A DNA stretch of 64,000 bases from Saprospiraceae bacterium (GTDB lineage: Bacteria > Bacteroidota > Bacteroidia > Chitinophagales > Saprospiraceae): positions 186,001 to 250,000 of the forward strand of contig JADJYQ010000006.1 in assembly GCA_016719615.1 (NCBI GenBank). The letters are read 5' to 3'. A model generated the notes under the pieces. It was not told where the DNA came from. It saw only the letters and a list, made by a program, of their open reading frames with translations, and searched no databases. The stretch's first letter is position 1. Every line of letters starts with the position of its first letter. The position numbers were made by a program, and so were the translations under genes. Positions 24,906 through 35,077 of this stretch are shown piece by piece.

Positions 24906-27803
24906 TTACTTTTGTTCTTCGTAATTCTTTTTGAAAAACGATTTATATTCTGAAAGGCTTTTAAGTCGCAGAATTTCCCTATAATTATTCTGAGTCACTG
25001 CCAGCAATTCCCAATTATCAAATTCGGAAATATATTCCTGAGGTTTATTCATAACCCCTTCAAAATATTTCATGGCTTGCTTTTTCGTATCGAATTTGCG
25101 GATCACCAAAATGGGATTATTGGTTTCAGTATCCAAATCTACACTGGTCATTTTGAGTTTTTCAGACTGGTGATAATTTACATGATAATCTGAAATCGAT
25201 ATTTTTATTTTATTCGCGATTTTATCTTCAGGGTTATATAGAACCACCAGCATAAAATGCAATTTGTCGTCTTCTTCCTTGAAGTTAAATTTATCCAGCT
25301 CAGATTGTCTGATTTCGACAAATGCATCCTGGTCACCTCTCAGAAATCGCAATATTTCCTTAGCCTTTATTTCTTCTGGTGTTGAAGGATGATTGGCAAC
25401 TACATCTTTTAATGCATTGATATAAACATCTTTGCCTTCCGTATTGCCCACACAAAATGCAGAGAGCAATGCAGTCTTTGCAAGCAACTTATGCCCGCCA
25501 CTTATCCTGTTTTTGAGTAATTGCAACAACTCGAAGGCTTCTTTGTACTGTTTATTTGAATAATAGGTATAAGCTTTGTTGTATTCATTGGTAATTTCAT
25601 CCCGTTTTGCAAGTAAACTCTTGACATATTCCGGATCGCTGAGCACTTTACCATAATGACTGCCGGGAAATTCGTAAATGATTTGATCCTTATATGAATT
25701 TGCACAAGCCTGATCTTCCAAATCCAGACAATTTAGATAGAGGTAATACAGCGCATCCGGTTTGCGATTGGTTTTCGGATATGTTTCGAGAAGGCCCTTG
25801 AGACTTTGGGTCGATTTAAGATAATTATCTAATTTTTCCCGATATAAAACGCCTAACTGGTATTTGGATTCTGCAATTTTATTGTTGATTTCGAGAATTT
25901 GTTCTGGAGTCTCAGGAATTCCTTTTAAAATTTGTGCCAGGTCCGCTTCTAAACTATCTTTCTCTTCTTCGACTTCTTCTGTAGCAAATTCATTGATGGT
26001 GAAGGTATTTTTATTTTTTCTTCGCCAATTGTCCTCCAGATTTCGACTCCCCCAAACCTGTTCAAACTCTGAACGGCCCCTATTAATAGACCTTTGGTCA
26101 TACGCAAAGAAATTACTGGACACTTTTTTTGCTTCCGGGCCAATTTGATTTTCTCTACCAAAAGGATTGGCAGCGAATGCATCCATCTCTGCAAACCGCG
26201 ACTTGTTATCCTTTGTAGTTTCAGGTGTTTTTGCTTTTTTGGCATTTTTTATTTGGATGGCTAACGCTCGTTTGTCTTTGACGGAAAGTGCTGCAATGCG
26301 CAATAGACTATCGTTTAAACTAATACTTTCGAGGTGTTTGGAAATTTCTTCAAGATTGGCAACCACTTTAGCAACAGCAATCCTTCTATGGTCTGTTTTG
26401 GTCATCATTGCCATCGTACTATCATAATAATTCTTAGCCTTCAGATAATCTTGTTGTTCGAAAAAATATTCTCCGAGTTGATAAAAGGATTCTGCTTTTT
26501 GAACATTGGTAACATTAGGAGAACGGAGTGATAAATTGAAATAAGAAATAGCGGTATCCTTTTTACCCTCTTTTAAAGAAATCATTGCAATGGCATAATA
26601 CATCTCCCCCTTGTAATCGCTGTTTTTAGGGTCTTCCAGAAGTTTTTCCATTTTCATGGCAATCTCCTGTGTTGAATTTCCGGCAGCAGCATCATTGAGT
26701 AATACATTCAAACGAGCATGAAACACAAGTTCATAAGATGCTTTATCTTTTATACTTGCATTAAAATAGTTGTTCGAGTTTTCATAACGACCCGCTTTCT
26801 GAAAAAGCTGTCCAAGAATATATGCATAACGTGCTCGGTCTTTTTTCTCTTCTGTAAATTCAATCGCCGATTTTAAAGCAATAATGGCTTTTGCATCCTG
26901 CTCGGTTTTGATGTAGAGATCTGCGTAAGCGGCATATAATTCGCCTTTCAGGTCATTACTGGCATAAGGATCATTCTCCACTTTTCTAAATAATTGCTCG
27001 GCCTCATATGGTTTTCCTCTTTCAACCAAATTTTTTCCTGCCCAGATAGCACCTTCCCAGTAGGCTGGATAGTGTGGAAATAACCAGGAACCTTCATTGG
27101 TCAGATTTGATTTATCTTCTTGCTTTGGAGCCGGCAAACTTTTGTCAGCAACTAGTTTTTCAGGTGTTGCCTTGGTATCGGTTTCTGTTTTTGCCGGTGT
27201 TTTAGTTTTGTTCTTTTTGGCTTTGGCCTTTTCCTTTTGAGCTTTTTTGCGATCTTTTGCTTTTTGCTCTGCTGCTTTTTGCCTTTCCTTTTTTAAATCT
27301 TCTGCTACTTTCTTTTTTTCCTTTGTGGACTTTTCTTTGATCTTTTTAGATTTCAGGCGATTTTTAAAAGGGTCGTATTCCTCTAAAAAAAATCGATAAG
27401 AATTTTCTGCGGTCTCGTAGTCTTTTTTAAGGTATTGTGCTTTAGCCAGTAATAAATAACAATCATCCGTCCAGTGACTCACGCGATGGTTTGTGATCAC
27501 AACGCCAACTTTCTCGATGGCTTTATCTAATTTAGATTTAACGGGATCAGCAGATTCGACAGCATTATACTGAAAGACGGGTAAAATTTTATTATAATTA
27601 TCTTTGTGGTTCTGTTGCAGGGTCAACACAACTTCCTGCATAATTTCATTTGCATTAAAATATCCATTGTATTTTGAAGTTGTATTGTGATAAAAACGAC
27701 CTAAAGCAGAGGTTTCGCCCTTTTTGCGTCGACTTACACAGCCATCTGTCAAGAATGCACAAATGAGGAGGCCAAAAAACAGTGTTTGGATAGAAATTTT
27801 CAT
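24906..27803 (-). CDS. porW: PorW/SprE-like TPR lipoprotein of the type IX secretion system
   Basis: 965 residues. A lipoprotein signal ends at Cys22 (FLTDGC). The segment after it, with FYHNTTSKYNGYFNANEIM, is the recognisable N-terminal signature of SprE/PorW proteins. Many TPR units follow (for example YAYILGQLFQKAGRYENSNNYF and AESFYQLGEYFFEQQDYLKAK). A highly charged Lys/Glu/Ala insert spans about 155-225. The C-terminal third carries further TPR and a conserved tail. PorW links the PorK/N ring to the translocon in T9SS, and SprE is required for gliding in flavobacteria. The gene is divergent from the M23 peptidase gene. Assignment is by signature and layout, not by alignment. Confidence 0.82.
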   Translation of the reverse strand: MKISIQTLFFGLLICAFLTDGCVSRRKKGETSALGRFYHNTTSKYNGYFNANEIMQEVVLTLQQNHKDNYNKILPVFQYNAVESADPVKSKLDKAIEKVGVVITNHRVSHWTDDCYLLLAKAQYLKKDYETAENSYRFFLEEYDPFKNRLKSKKIKEKSTKEKKKVAEDLKKERQKAAEQKAKDRKKAQKEKAKAKKNKTKTPAKTETDTKATPEKLVADKSLPAPKQEDKSNLTNEGSWLFPHYPAYWEGAIWAGKNLVERGKPYEAEQLFRKVENDPYASNDLKGELYAAYADLYIKTEQDAKAIIALKSAIEFTEEKKDRARYAYILGQLFQKAGRYENSNNYFNASIKDKASYELVFHARLNVLLNDAAAGNSTQEIAMKMEKLLEDPKNSDYKGEMYYAIAMISLKEGKKDTAISYFNLSLRSPNVTNVQKAESFYQLGEYFFEQQDYLKAKNYYDSTMAMMTKTDHRRIAVAKVVANLEEISKHLESISLNDSLLRIAALSVKDKRALAIQIKNAKKAKTPETTKDNKSRFAEMDAFAANPFGRENQIGPEAKKVSSNFFAYDQRSINRGRSEFEQVWGSRNLEDNWRRKNKNTFTINEFATEEVEEEKDSLEADLAQILKGIPETPEQILEINNKIAESKYQLGVLYREKLDNYLKSTQSLKGLLETYPKTNRKPDALYYLYLNCLDLEDQACANSYKDQIIYEFPGSHYGKVLSDPEYVKSLLAKRDEITNEYNKAYTYYSNKQYKEAFELLQLLKNRISGGHKLLAKTALLSAFCVGNTEGKDVYINALKDVVANHPSTPEEIKAKEILRFLRGDQDAFVEIRQSELDKFNFKEEDDKLHFMLVVLYNPEDKIANKIKISISDYHVNYHQSEKLKMTSVDLDTETNNPILVIRKFDTKKQAMKYFEGVMNKPQEYISEFDNWELLAVTQNNYREILRLKSLSEYKSFFKKNYEEQK

Positions 27804-27873
27804 GGATGCGTTAAAAGATGACTATAATAACAGAATTCGCACAAATTTATTATAATTTAAAGTAATTTTAAGA

Positions 27874-28790
27874 ATGGCTATAAATGTTCACAAAGCGAGA
27901 AAATGGCTTCAACAACACCTCGAAAAAAGGTTCCTGTTCATTATTCGAAATGAAGAAACTTTTGAGGAAACTGCTAGCTACAGGCTTACCCTTAAAAATA
28001 TTTACATTCTGGCCAGCACCCTGGTATTTGTTTTAAGTCTGTTTTTGTTGCTGTTGGTAATTTTTACACCCATCAAAAAGTACATTCCGGGCTATGGAGA
28101 TGTCCGTTCTCAGCGCGAATATTTAGAATTAGACCGCCAAATTCAAGCGCTTGAGAAAACTATAAACTCCCGGGATACTTATATAGAGAGTATTCAGCGA
28201 ATTTTGGAAGGGAAGCCTCAAACAAGGTCGGATGTGACCAAAAACGTTCAAATCAAACAAGTTAAGCCCGAATCTGAACCCAAAGTTAAAGAAGACAGCC
28301 TCTTAAGGGCAGAATTTGAATCTTTACTAGCAAGAGAAATTCCAGCCAAAGACAAATCAAAAGAGCGGAAATCCAGCCCTATGCCCAGGACTTTCGGACC
28401 AGAAGTCGCTGAAGTGAATACCCCATTAAATTTGGTAGCCCCTATCCGCGGACCCGTGGGAGCAAAATACAATCCCGAAACAGGTCATCTGGGTGTTGAT
28501 ATTATGGCAGCTCAAAATACGCCGATCAAAGCAATGTTAGATGGAACGGTTATCCAGGCCGACTGGTCCATTGAAAATGGCCATACAATAGCGCTTCAAC
28601 ACAATAATAATCTTGTAAGCATTTACAAACATAATTCAGCATTGCTAAAAAAACAGGCAGCCGCGTAAAATCAGGGGAAGCTATTGCAGTTATCGGAAAT
28701 ACAGGTACCTTGACAAATGGGCCACATTTACATTTTGAACTTTGGTTTAAAGGCAAGCCAGTGAATCCTTCTGAGTACTTAAGGTTTTGA
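27874..28790 (+). CDS. M23 family metallopeptidase, interrupted by an apparent one-base frameshift
   Basis: The gene encodes a membrane-anchored peptidoglycan endopeptidase: a cytoplasmic start, one membrane segment (about 44-68), a coiled coil (about 85-110) and an M23/LytM domain from about 190. The first zinc motif (GHLGVDIM, HxxxD) is in the first frame. At the A7 run 28647-28653 the frame breaks and stops at 28668; adding one A restores GNTGTLTNGPHLHFELWFKGK, including the HLH motif, and a stop at 28788-28790. Intact, it would be about 305 residues. All surrounding sequence looks well conserved, so a sequencing error in the homopolymer is as likely as real inactivation. Family members cleave cross-links or activate other hydrolases. 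Confidence 0.85.
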
Positions 28791-28817
28791 AATGGTTAAA
28801 ATTGTAATTGAAGAATT

Positions 28818-31316
28818 GTGATTACTGGAAAATATACGGGCTTATCAAGTGACCAGGTTGAACAACAACGCAAAAAATTTGGAAGCAACCTTATTAAATC
28901 GAAGAATCCCCCAAAGTGGCTCGAAATTATTGTCAATATTCTTTCAGAACCCCTTTTTTTAATACTTGTTGCAACTGCCGGAATTTATTTCCTTTTAGGA
29001 GAACAAAACGAAGCCTATATCATGCTTGCAGCTCTCGTATTTGTATCAGGGATTTCTTTGTTTCAGGAAAACCGAAGTTCGAAAGCGGAAAAAGCACTTC
29101 AATCGATACTTGAACCTAAAACAAAAGTAATTCGCAATTCTAATTTGATGCTTCTTGAAATTCAGGAATTGGTCGTCGATGATATTTTTATGATCGAAGA
29201 TGGGGAAATTGTACCTGCCGATGCCATTCTTTTGGAAAGTCATGATTTAAGCATCAATGAAAGTATTTTAACAGGAGAATCAGTAGCACTTTATAAAGGA
29301 TCGGATTCCAAAGATTTTGAAATTTTTCAGGGAACACAAGTAATGTCGGGTTATGCCGTTGCCAAAGTCAGACATGTAGGCATATCCACCAAATTAGGTG
29401 AAATCCAAACAAGTCTTCATCAAATAAAATCAGAAAAAACACCTATACAAATTCAAATCCGCAGTTTCGTAAGTAAAATGGTGCAATTCGGTTTATTCGC
29501 ATTTCTCATTATTTGGGCGATACAATATTATATCACGCAAAATTTCATTTTTGGTTTGTTAAAAGGTCTGACTTTAAGCATGTCATTACTTCCTGAAGAA
29601 ATTCCAGTGGCCTTCAGCACTTTTATGGCTTTGGGCACCTTGCATCTTTATAAAAAGCAGGTTTTGGTTAAAAACCCAATGACTGTTGAAACGCTGGGGG
29701 GCGTCACCGTGATTTGTCTGGATAAAACGGGTACTATTACTGAAAATAAGATGCAATTAAAGGGCTTGTACGATTTGCGCCAAGATCAAATATCAGACAC
29801 CGAAAATCTTCAAACCAGCCATTTGACGGTACTTGAATATTCGATGTGGGCTTCGGAAGAATCGCCTTTTGATCCTATGGAACAATCGATACACCAGCTC
29901 TATGAGAAACTGAACACTAAAGATTTACGGAAACATTTCCGGATGGTCAAAGAATATCCACTCACAGGGCTTCCGCCTGTTATGGTACATGTTTTTGAAA
30001 ACCAGGAAGGCCAGCAAATTATTGCTTGTAAAGGAGGACTTGAAAGCGTTCTTAAATTATGTAAACTCCAGGAAGAAGACCTCTCCAGAATCATGAACAA
30101 ATATGATCATTTTGCAAATATGGGTCACAGAGTCCTTGCCGTTGCAAAAGGAAAAACCTATGTAACTGATCTTCCTGATGATCCCTATGCTTTTGAAATG
30201 GAAATGCTAGGACTGGTGACGTTTTACGATCCTCCTAAACAGAATATCGCCGAAACCATTCATTCTTTTTACAAAGCAGGCATAGAAGTAAAAATTTTAT
30301 CTGGTGATTACGCGAACACAACTTCTGCAATTGCACGACAAATTGGAATCAAAAATACTGACAAGACCATTACCGGAAGTGAAGTGATGGCCATGAACGA
30401 ACAATCGTTAGTCTCTGTAATAAAATCTAAAACAATTTTTGCCAGGATGTTTCCGGAAGCCAAATGTAAAGTGATACAGGCCCTGAAAAATTCAGGTGAA
30501 ATCGTATCAATGACTGGAGATGGCGTAAATGATGGACCTGCATTAAAAGCTTCACACATAGGCATTGCGATGGGCCAAAGGGGCAGTGAATTAGCGCGCA
30601 AAACGGCTTCTCTGATTTTAGCTCAGGATGATCTTTCGAGACTGGTGGATGCTATTGCTTTAGGACGCCGTATTTATGAAAATTTAAAAAAGGCCATCCA
30701 ATATATCATATCCATACACATTCCCATTATATTGATTGTGACTCTTCCCGTTTTGTTTTTTTGGGATATTAACGATTTCTTTTCGCCCATACATGTCATC
30801 TTTTTAGAATTGATCATGGGCCCCACTTGTTCTATTCTTTTCGAAAATGAGCCCATTGAGCCTCATTCCATGTCGAAACCCCCACGCAAAGCGGCATTAG
30901 ACTTATTTACATGGGGCGAATTAAATCTTAGCATCTTACAGGGGCTTGCCATCACTTTGGTATGTCTGCTTCTAGCGAGGTATTATATGTATATAAACCA
31001 GCCGGAAGATAAAGTTCGCAGTATGTTATATACCTGTCTGGTCTTCGCCAATATCTTCCTAACACTCGTTAATAGATCTTTCATTGAATCAGTTCTAAAA
31101 ACCTTACGGTACAAGAACAAACTGGTTCCTATCATTATTGGGATTTCACTTATTGCATTGATGTTAAGTTTATCTGTACCATCGATTCGAGAAATTTTTC
31201 AATTTGATGTTTTAAATTATAAAGAATTGTTATTGTGTCTTTGTCTTGGATTGTTGAGTGTGATTTGGGTTGAAGTTTATAAATGGTTTCAACGAAAAAG
31301 CCTTGTTGTTTTATAG
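28818..31316 (+). CDS. P-type cation-translocating ATPase
   Basis: 832 residues from a GTG start (no ATG nearby; the N-terminus begins with the usual TGLSSDQVEQQRKKFGSN). Conserved blocks: TGES in the actuator domain (about residue 152), the phosphorylated Asp302 in CLDKTGTITE, MTGDGVNDGPALKASHIGIAMG in the hinge, and an N-terminal PEEIP in the transmembrane segment before the phosphorylation site. PEEIP is in the position of PEGLP of Ca2+/Mn2+ pumps, so a divalent-cation (P2-like) pump is the best guess, but the ion is undetermined. There is no heavy-metal-binding domain or CPC motif. About ten membrane segments are expected. It follows the M23 gene by 27 bases and may be cotranscribed. Confidence 0.9.
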   Translation: MITGKYTGLSSDQVEQQRKKFGSNLIKSKNPPKWLEIIVNILSEPLFLILVATAGIYFLLGEQNEAYIMLAALVFVSGISLFQENRSSKAEKALQSILEPKTKVIRNSNLMLLEIQELVVDDIFMIEDGEIVPADAILLESHDLSINESILTGESVALYKGSDSKDFEIFQGTQVMSGYAVAKVRHVGISTKLGEIQTSLHQIKSEKTPIQIQIRSFVSKMVQFGLFAFLIIWAIQYYITQNFIFGLLKGLTLSMSLLPEEIPVAFSTFMALGTLHLYKKQVLVKNPMTVETLGGVTVICLDKTGTITENKMQLKGLYDLRQDQISDTENLQTSHLTVLEYSMWASEESPFDPMEQSIHQLYEKLNTKDLRKHFRMVKEYPLTGLPPVMVHVFENQEGQQIIACKGGLESVLKLCKLQEEDLSRIMNKYDHFANMGHRVLAVAKGKTYVTDLPDDPYAFEMEMLGLVTFYDPPKQNIAETIHSFYKAGIEVKILSGDYANTTSAIARQIGIKNTDKTITGSEVMAMNEQSLVSVIKSKTIFARMFPEAKCKVIQALKNSGEIVSMTGDGVNDGPALKASHIGIAMGQRGSELARKTASLILAQDDLSRLVDAIALGRRIYENLKKAIQYIISIHIPIILIVTLPVLFFWDINDFFSPIHVIFLELIMGPTCSILFENEPIEPHSMSKPPRKAALDLFTWGELNLSILQGLAITLVCLLLARYYMYINQPEDKVRSMLYTCLVFANIFLTLVNRSFIESVLKTLRYKNKLVPIIIGISLIALMLSLSVPSIREIFQFDVLNYKELLLCLCLGLLSVIWVEVYKWFQRKSLVVL

Positions 31317-31444
31317 GGTGGGAAATAATTTCCCGCAGACCATACAGATACTTTGTGGATTTTAATTTTTGGGCAAAAAAGATCTCGCAGAAAAATTTAC
31401 ATTTTAAAAGACTGGTGTTTTAAATATATCCTGAATCGTGCAAA

Positions 31445-32182
31445 TCACCAATCGATATTTAACTCTCCATGTTGAATGCTTATCAATTCTCCGTTTTGTT
31501 TTTCAACAATTAAATGTCCTTCCTCGGATATTTTCAAAATCTTCGCTTGAATTGGAAATCCCTCGTTTTTGTGCATGGTTTTCCATTGATTTTTTGAATA
31601 GAGTAGTTCATTGTACTTTTTAAGCAATGAATGCTCCTGAATATCTTCTTTAAAAAAGTTTACTAAAATTTCTCTGAAGCGAATTGCAAGTGCATCGACA
31701 GAAAATTGAATACCCTTCTCTAATGCAAGAGATGTTGCATTTAAACCTGCTGGAAATGAGGTCTGGTTTACATTGATTCCAACTCCTATAACGGTCCAAT
31801 GCAATTTATTTTCCTTAATGATATTTTGAATTAAAATCCCTGCTACTTTATGTGGACCTGAATAAATATCGTTGGGCCATTTCACGGAAAGATGAGGCAA
31901 TTGATATTCGCTAAGCAACTGAACAGACGAAAGTGCAGAGATTAAATGTAAGTTAAATAATCGATCCAAATTCCAATTTAGGGGACCAAAAATAAAACTG
32001 CAAAGTAAGTTTAAACCTGCCTCCGATTCCCAGTTTCTGCCAAATTGTCCTTTCCCTCCTGTCTGATAGTCCGCAATAAGCATAAATCCTGATTGTGGAC
32101 TGGTTTTTGACAGGTAATGGAGAGCCTGTATATTTGTAGAATCAGTGGACACAAATGACAGGTGTGGAAAATTAAAACGCAT
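31445..32182 (-). CDS. birA: Biotin--[acetyl-CoA-carboxylase] ligase
   Basis: 245 residues, catalytic domain only (no N-terminal helix-turn-helix), so an enzyme without repressor function. Conserved blocks: STDSTNIQALHYL, the biotinyl-AMP loop GGKGQFGRNWESEAGLNL, SVKWPNDIYSGPHKVAGIL and the GVGINVNQT strand. It attaches biotin to carboxyl carrier proteins through biotinyl-5'-AMP. It is divergent from rsfS-ftsH across a 69-base AT-rich gap, an arrangement common in Bacteroidota. Confidence 0.95.
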   Translation of the reverse strand: MRFNFPHLSFVSTDSTNIQALHYLSKTSPQSGFMLIADYQTGGKGQFGRNWESEAGLNLLCSFIFGPLNWNLDRLFNLHLISALSSVQLLSEYQLPHLSVKWPNDIYSGPHKVAGILIQNIIKENKLHWTVIGVGINVNQTSFPAGLNATSLALEKGIQFSVDALAIRFREILVNFFKEDIQEHSLLKKYNELLYSKNQWKTMHKNEGFPIQAKILKISEEGHLIVEKQNGELISIQHGELNIDW

Positions 32183-32251
32183 TTGAAATTTCTTAATATA
32201 TATATTTAGAATTATTTATATATTTACTTCTTTAAAATTCAACACTTCATA

Positions 32252-32638
32252 TTGTCACAAGCATTAACTAAATCCAAATCCAGTCCTAAAAAAGAGCAAG
32301 CTTTTCTGGATCTCATCATTGACAGCATTCAAGACATCAAAGGTAAGAACATCTTACTTTTGGACCTGCGAAAGCTTCCCGATGCACCGACATCTTATTT
32401 TATCATTTGCGAAGGCGAAAGCAGTACCCAAATAAAAGCGATAGCAGGAAATGTTGAAAGGAGGGTCAAAGCAGAGGCTGGATATCTAGCTCATTCTGAA
32501 GGGCAAATAGGAGCAAAATGGGTTTTAGTTGATTTTTTTGACGTAGTCGTACATATTTTCGATAAGGATACACGTCGATACTACGAACTTGAAGATTTAT
32601 GGAGTGATGCCCGCATCACAGAGTATCAGAATCTTTAG
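32252..32638 (+). CDS. rsfS: Ribosome silencing factor
   Basis: 128 residues with a TTG start at 32252; no ATG precedes the conserved part. LLDLRKLPDAPTSYFIICEGES, GNVERRVKAEAGYLAHSEGQ and WVLVDFFDVVVHIFDKDTRRYYELEDLW are the RsfS/Iojap core. It binds uL14 on the large subunit and blocks subunit joining during starvation. It lies 58 bases before ftsH and is presumably cotranscribed with it, as is usual in this phylum. Confidence 0.95.
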   Translation: MSQALTKSKSSPKKEQAFLDLIIDSIQDIKGKNILLLDLRKLPDAPTSYFIICEGESSTQIKAIAGNVERRVKAEAGYLAHSEGQIGAKWVLVDFFDVVVHIFDKDTRRYYELEDLWSDARITEYQNL

Positions 32639-32696
32639 CAACCGCAACTAAATTGATTTCACATCGTTTAACTATTGCAATTAGTATTCAATCATC

Positions 32697-34688
32697 ATGG
32701 AGCAAAAACCAGCATCATCTAATAACAATCCCAAAAAACCAGGCGAAGGTTTTAACGCATATTGGATTTACGGGATCATCCTTTTAGTCATCATTGGAGT
32801 CAACCTTTTTTACATGGCTTCCCCCGGAAAAGGAAACATCAATTCTGTGCGTTTCGATGATATGGCAAGTAAAGGAGATATTGAAAAAATTGAAGTCATC
32901 AATCTCAAACAGGCATATGTATATTTAAAACCTGAAGCGATCAACCTGGACACTTATAAGGACAAACTCAGTGCAACTCAAGGTAGCAGACCTCAATACT
33001 ATTTTAATATTGGCCCTGCTGAGAAATTTCAGGACAAGATTGACAGAGTCAATGAAAAGCTTCCCAATAAAATCAGTATCAGTTATGAAGAAAAGCAAAA
33101 CTGGCTGGGACCCATTTTATCATTTGTCGTTCCCTTTCTGATTATCCTTGCCATTTGGATGTTTTTAATGCGCAGAGTCGGCGGTGGTGGTTCAGGACCC
33201 GGAGCTCAAATTTTCAATATTGGAAAATCAAAAGCAACCCTGTTTGAAAAAGATGAAACCACAAATGTGACCTTCAAAGACGTAGCCGGACTTGACGAAG
33301 CCAAGGAAGAAGTAATGGAAATTGTCGACTTCCTTAAAAATCCTAAAAAATATACTTCTCTCGGCGGGAAGATCCCTAAAGGTGTGTTGTTAGTTGGCCC
33401 GCCGGGAACAGGAAAAACACTTTTGGCAAAGGCCGTAGCAGGAGAAGCTGCTGTGCCCTTTTTTACGATTTCAGGATCTGACTTTGTGGAAATGTTTGTT
33501 GGTGTGGGCGCATCAAGAGTCCGGGATTTATTCCGGCAAGCCCGCGAAAAAGCACCATGTATTGTCTTCATTGATGAAATCGATGCTGTTGGACGCGCAA
33601 GAGGAAGAAATACTTTACAAGGCGGAAATGACGAACGCGAAAATACACTCAATCAATTGTTGGTAGAAATGGATGGATTTGGTACAGAATCGGGAGTGAT
33701 TCTCATGGCTGCTACCAACAGACCGGATGTTTTGGACAATGCATTATTAAGGCCCGGTAGATTTGATCGCCAAATTGGCATTGACCCACCTGATTTAAAA
33801 GGTCGCGAAGAAATATTCAAGGTTCACTTAAAACCACTCAAATTAGCAGATGATGTGACACCAGGCGTTTTGGCTGAGATGACACCTGGTTTTGCAGGTG
33901 CCGAAATAGCAAATATTTGTAATGAATCAGCGCTTGTTGCCGCCAGAAGAGATAAAAAAGCCATTGACCTCGATGATTTTAACTACGCATTGGATAGGGT
34001 TATTGGTGGACTTGAAAAGAAAAACAAATTGATTTCTCCCGAAGAAAAAGAAATCATTGCCTACCACGAAGCCGGTCATGCCATCATTGGATGGTTTTTA
34101 AAATACGCATCCCCATTGGTCAAAGTAACCATCGTTCCAAGAGGAATAGGTACATTGGGATATGCACAATATTTGCCGAAGGAAGAATACATTACCAGAA
34201 CAGAAGCGTTGTTGGATCGCATGTGTATGACATTGGGCGGACGTGCTTCTGAAAAAATCATGTTCGACAAAATATCTACCGGAGCGCAAAGTGATTTAGA
34301 CCATGTAACCAAAATGGCATACAGCATGGTCAACGTGTTTGGTATGAATGAAAAAATCGGAAATGTATCCTATTACGGACTTTCGCAGGAAGCATTCCAA
34401 AGACCTTACAGCGATGATACAGCCCGCATTATGGACCAGGAAGTTAGAAATCTGATTGATTCGCAATACATAAGAGCTCAAAATTTATTGAAGGAGAAGA
34501 GGAAAGAATTAGAAATTCTTGCGCATGAATTGCTTCGCAAAGAAGTCTTACACAAATCAGATGTCGAAAGATTGATTGGACCGTCTCCATATCACAAAGA
34601 TAAATCAGCAGAACCACTGCCTTTAAGTGGCCAACACGTCAGCGATGAAAAACCGCTGATTGAAAAAGAACCTGCGAAAGAAGGCTAG
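32697..34688 (+). CDS. ftsH: ATP-dependent zinc metalloprotease FtsH
   Basis: 663 residues. Two membrane segments (about 22-42 and 138-160) flank a periplasmic domain. The AAA+ domain has Walker A GPPGTGKTLLAKA (about 233-245), Walker B IVFIDEIDAVG and the second region of homology ATNRPDVLDNALLRPGRFDR. The M41 protease domain has the HEAGH zinc motif near residues 456-460. FtsH degrades misfolded membrane proteins and short-lived regulators as an inner-membrane hexamer. The C-terminal tail (about 630-663) is charged and non-conserved. No frameshift or missing key residue was seen. Confidence 0.97.
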   Translation: MEQKPASSNNNPKKPGEGFNAYWIYGIILLVIIGVNLFYMASPGKGNINSVRFDDMASKGDIEKIEVINLKQAYVYLKPEAINLDTYKDKLSATQGSRPQYYFNIGPAEKFQDKIDRVNEKLPNKISISYEEKQNWLGPILSFVVPFLIILAIWMFLMRRVGGGGSGPGAQIFNIGKSKATLFEKDETTNVTFKDVAGLDEAKEEVMEIVDFLKNPKKYTSLGGKIPKGVLLVGPPGTGKTLLAKAVAGEAAVPFFTISGSDFVEMFVGVGASRVRDLFRQAREKAPCIVFIDEIDAVGRARGRNTLQGGNDERENTLNQLLVEMDGFGTESGVILMAATNRPDVLDNALLRPGRFDRQIGIDPPDLKGREEIFKVHLKPLKLADDVTPGVLAEMTPGFAGAEIANICNESALVAARRDKKAIDLDDFNYALDRVIGGLEKKNKLISPEEKEIIAYHEAGHAIIGWFLKYASPLVKVTIVPRGIGTLGYAQYLPKEEYITRTEALLDRMCMTLGGRASEKIMFDKISTGAQSDLDHVTKMAYSMVNVFGMNEKIGNVSYYGLSQEAFQRPYSDDTARIMDQEVRNLIDSQYIRAQNLLKEKRKELEILAHELLRKEVLHKSDVERLIGPSPYHKDKSAEPLPLSGQHVSDEKPLIEKEPAKEG

Positions 34689-34746
34689 TTTTGAGATTAT
34701 AGATCAAGGATAATGGAGTAAAATATCCTGATAATTTTCATTCCAT

Positions 34747-35014
34747 TTATTGGTTTTTACCTGCTCTAAAAACAAGTCGTATAATACCAGCTCCTTCTAC
34801 TATAAAAATAATTCTAAATAGATAATTGCCCGAGGATTCAACTTTAGCGATTGTAGAGTATCCTTAGCGTTGAAAATTATCAGCATAACTAACGTATGTT
34901 AGTTGATAAATACAAATCACCTTTCTTATAAACACATCCACTTTTAAATTGCGAATTATCAAACTCAACAAATATGGACGAGTCTTTTTCATAAATGGAG
35001 TAAGTTAATATTGG
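34747..35014 (-). pseudogene. Possible decayed short gene interrupted at the dyad repeat
   Basis: Two protein-like frames lie in series on the minus strand in the 390-base gap after ftsH. One of about 38 codons includes EKDSSIFVEFDNSQF; the other ends at 34747 and includes AKVESSGNYLFRIIFIVEG. The first frame stops inside the ACTAAC dyad at 34888-34903. Neither has a start codon, and I do not recognise the family. This could be a gene remnant or chance; no other content was seen in the gap. Confidence 0.25.
34888..34903 (-). repeat. ACTAAC-N4-GTTAGT dyad between ftsH and the DUF937 gene
   Basis: Minus-strand reading ACTAACATACGTTAGT, with seven-base arms (AACTAAC/GTTAGTT). It is 199 bases after the ftsH stop and 174 before the next start. 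It is the only intergenic copy not immediately behind an annotated stop codon, but it coincides with the end of a possible pseudogene frame. Confidence 0.8.
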
Positions 35015-35077
35015 TCATCGCATTTGGAATTCAAAGAGAATTCCTTTTTCTTTGTCTAAAATTAAAAAAAAACAGAT

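Noticed and set aside
31320..31334. GGGAAAT-A-ATTTCCC dyad after the P-type ATPase gene
   Set aside because: One-base centre cannot form a hairpin loop and no T run follows, so not called a terminator; single occurrence.
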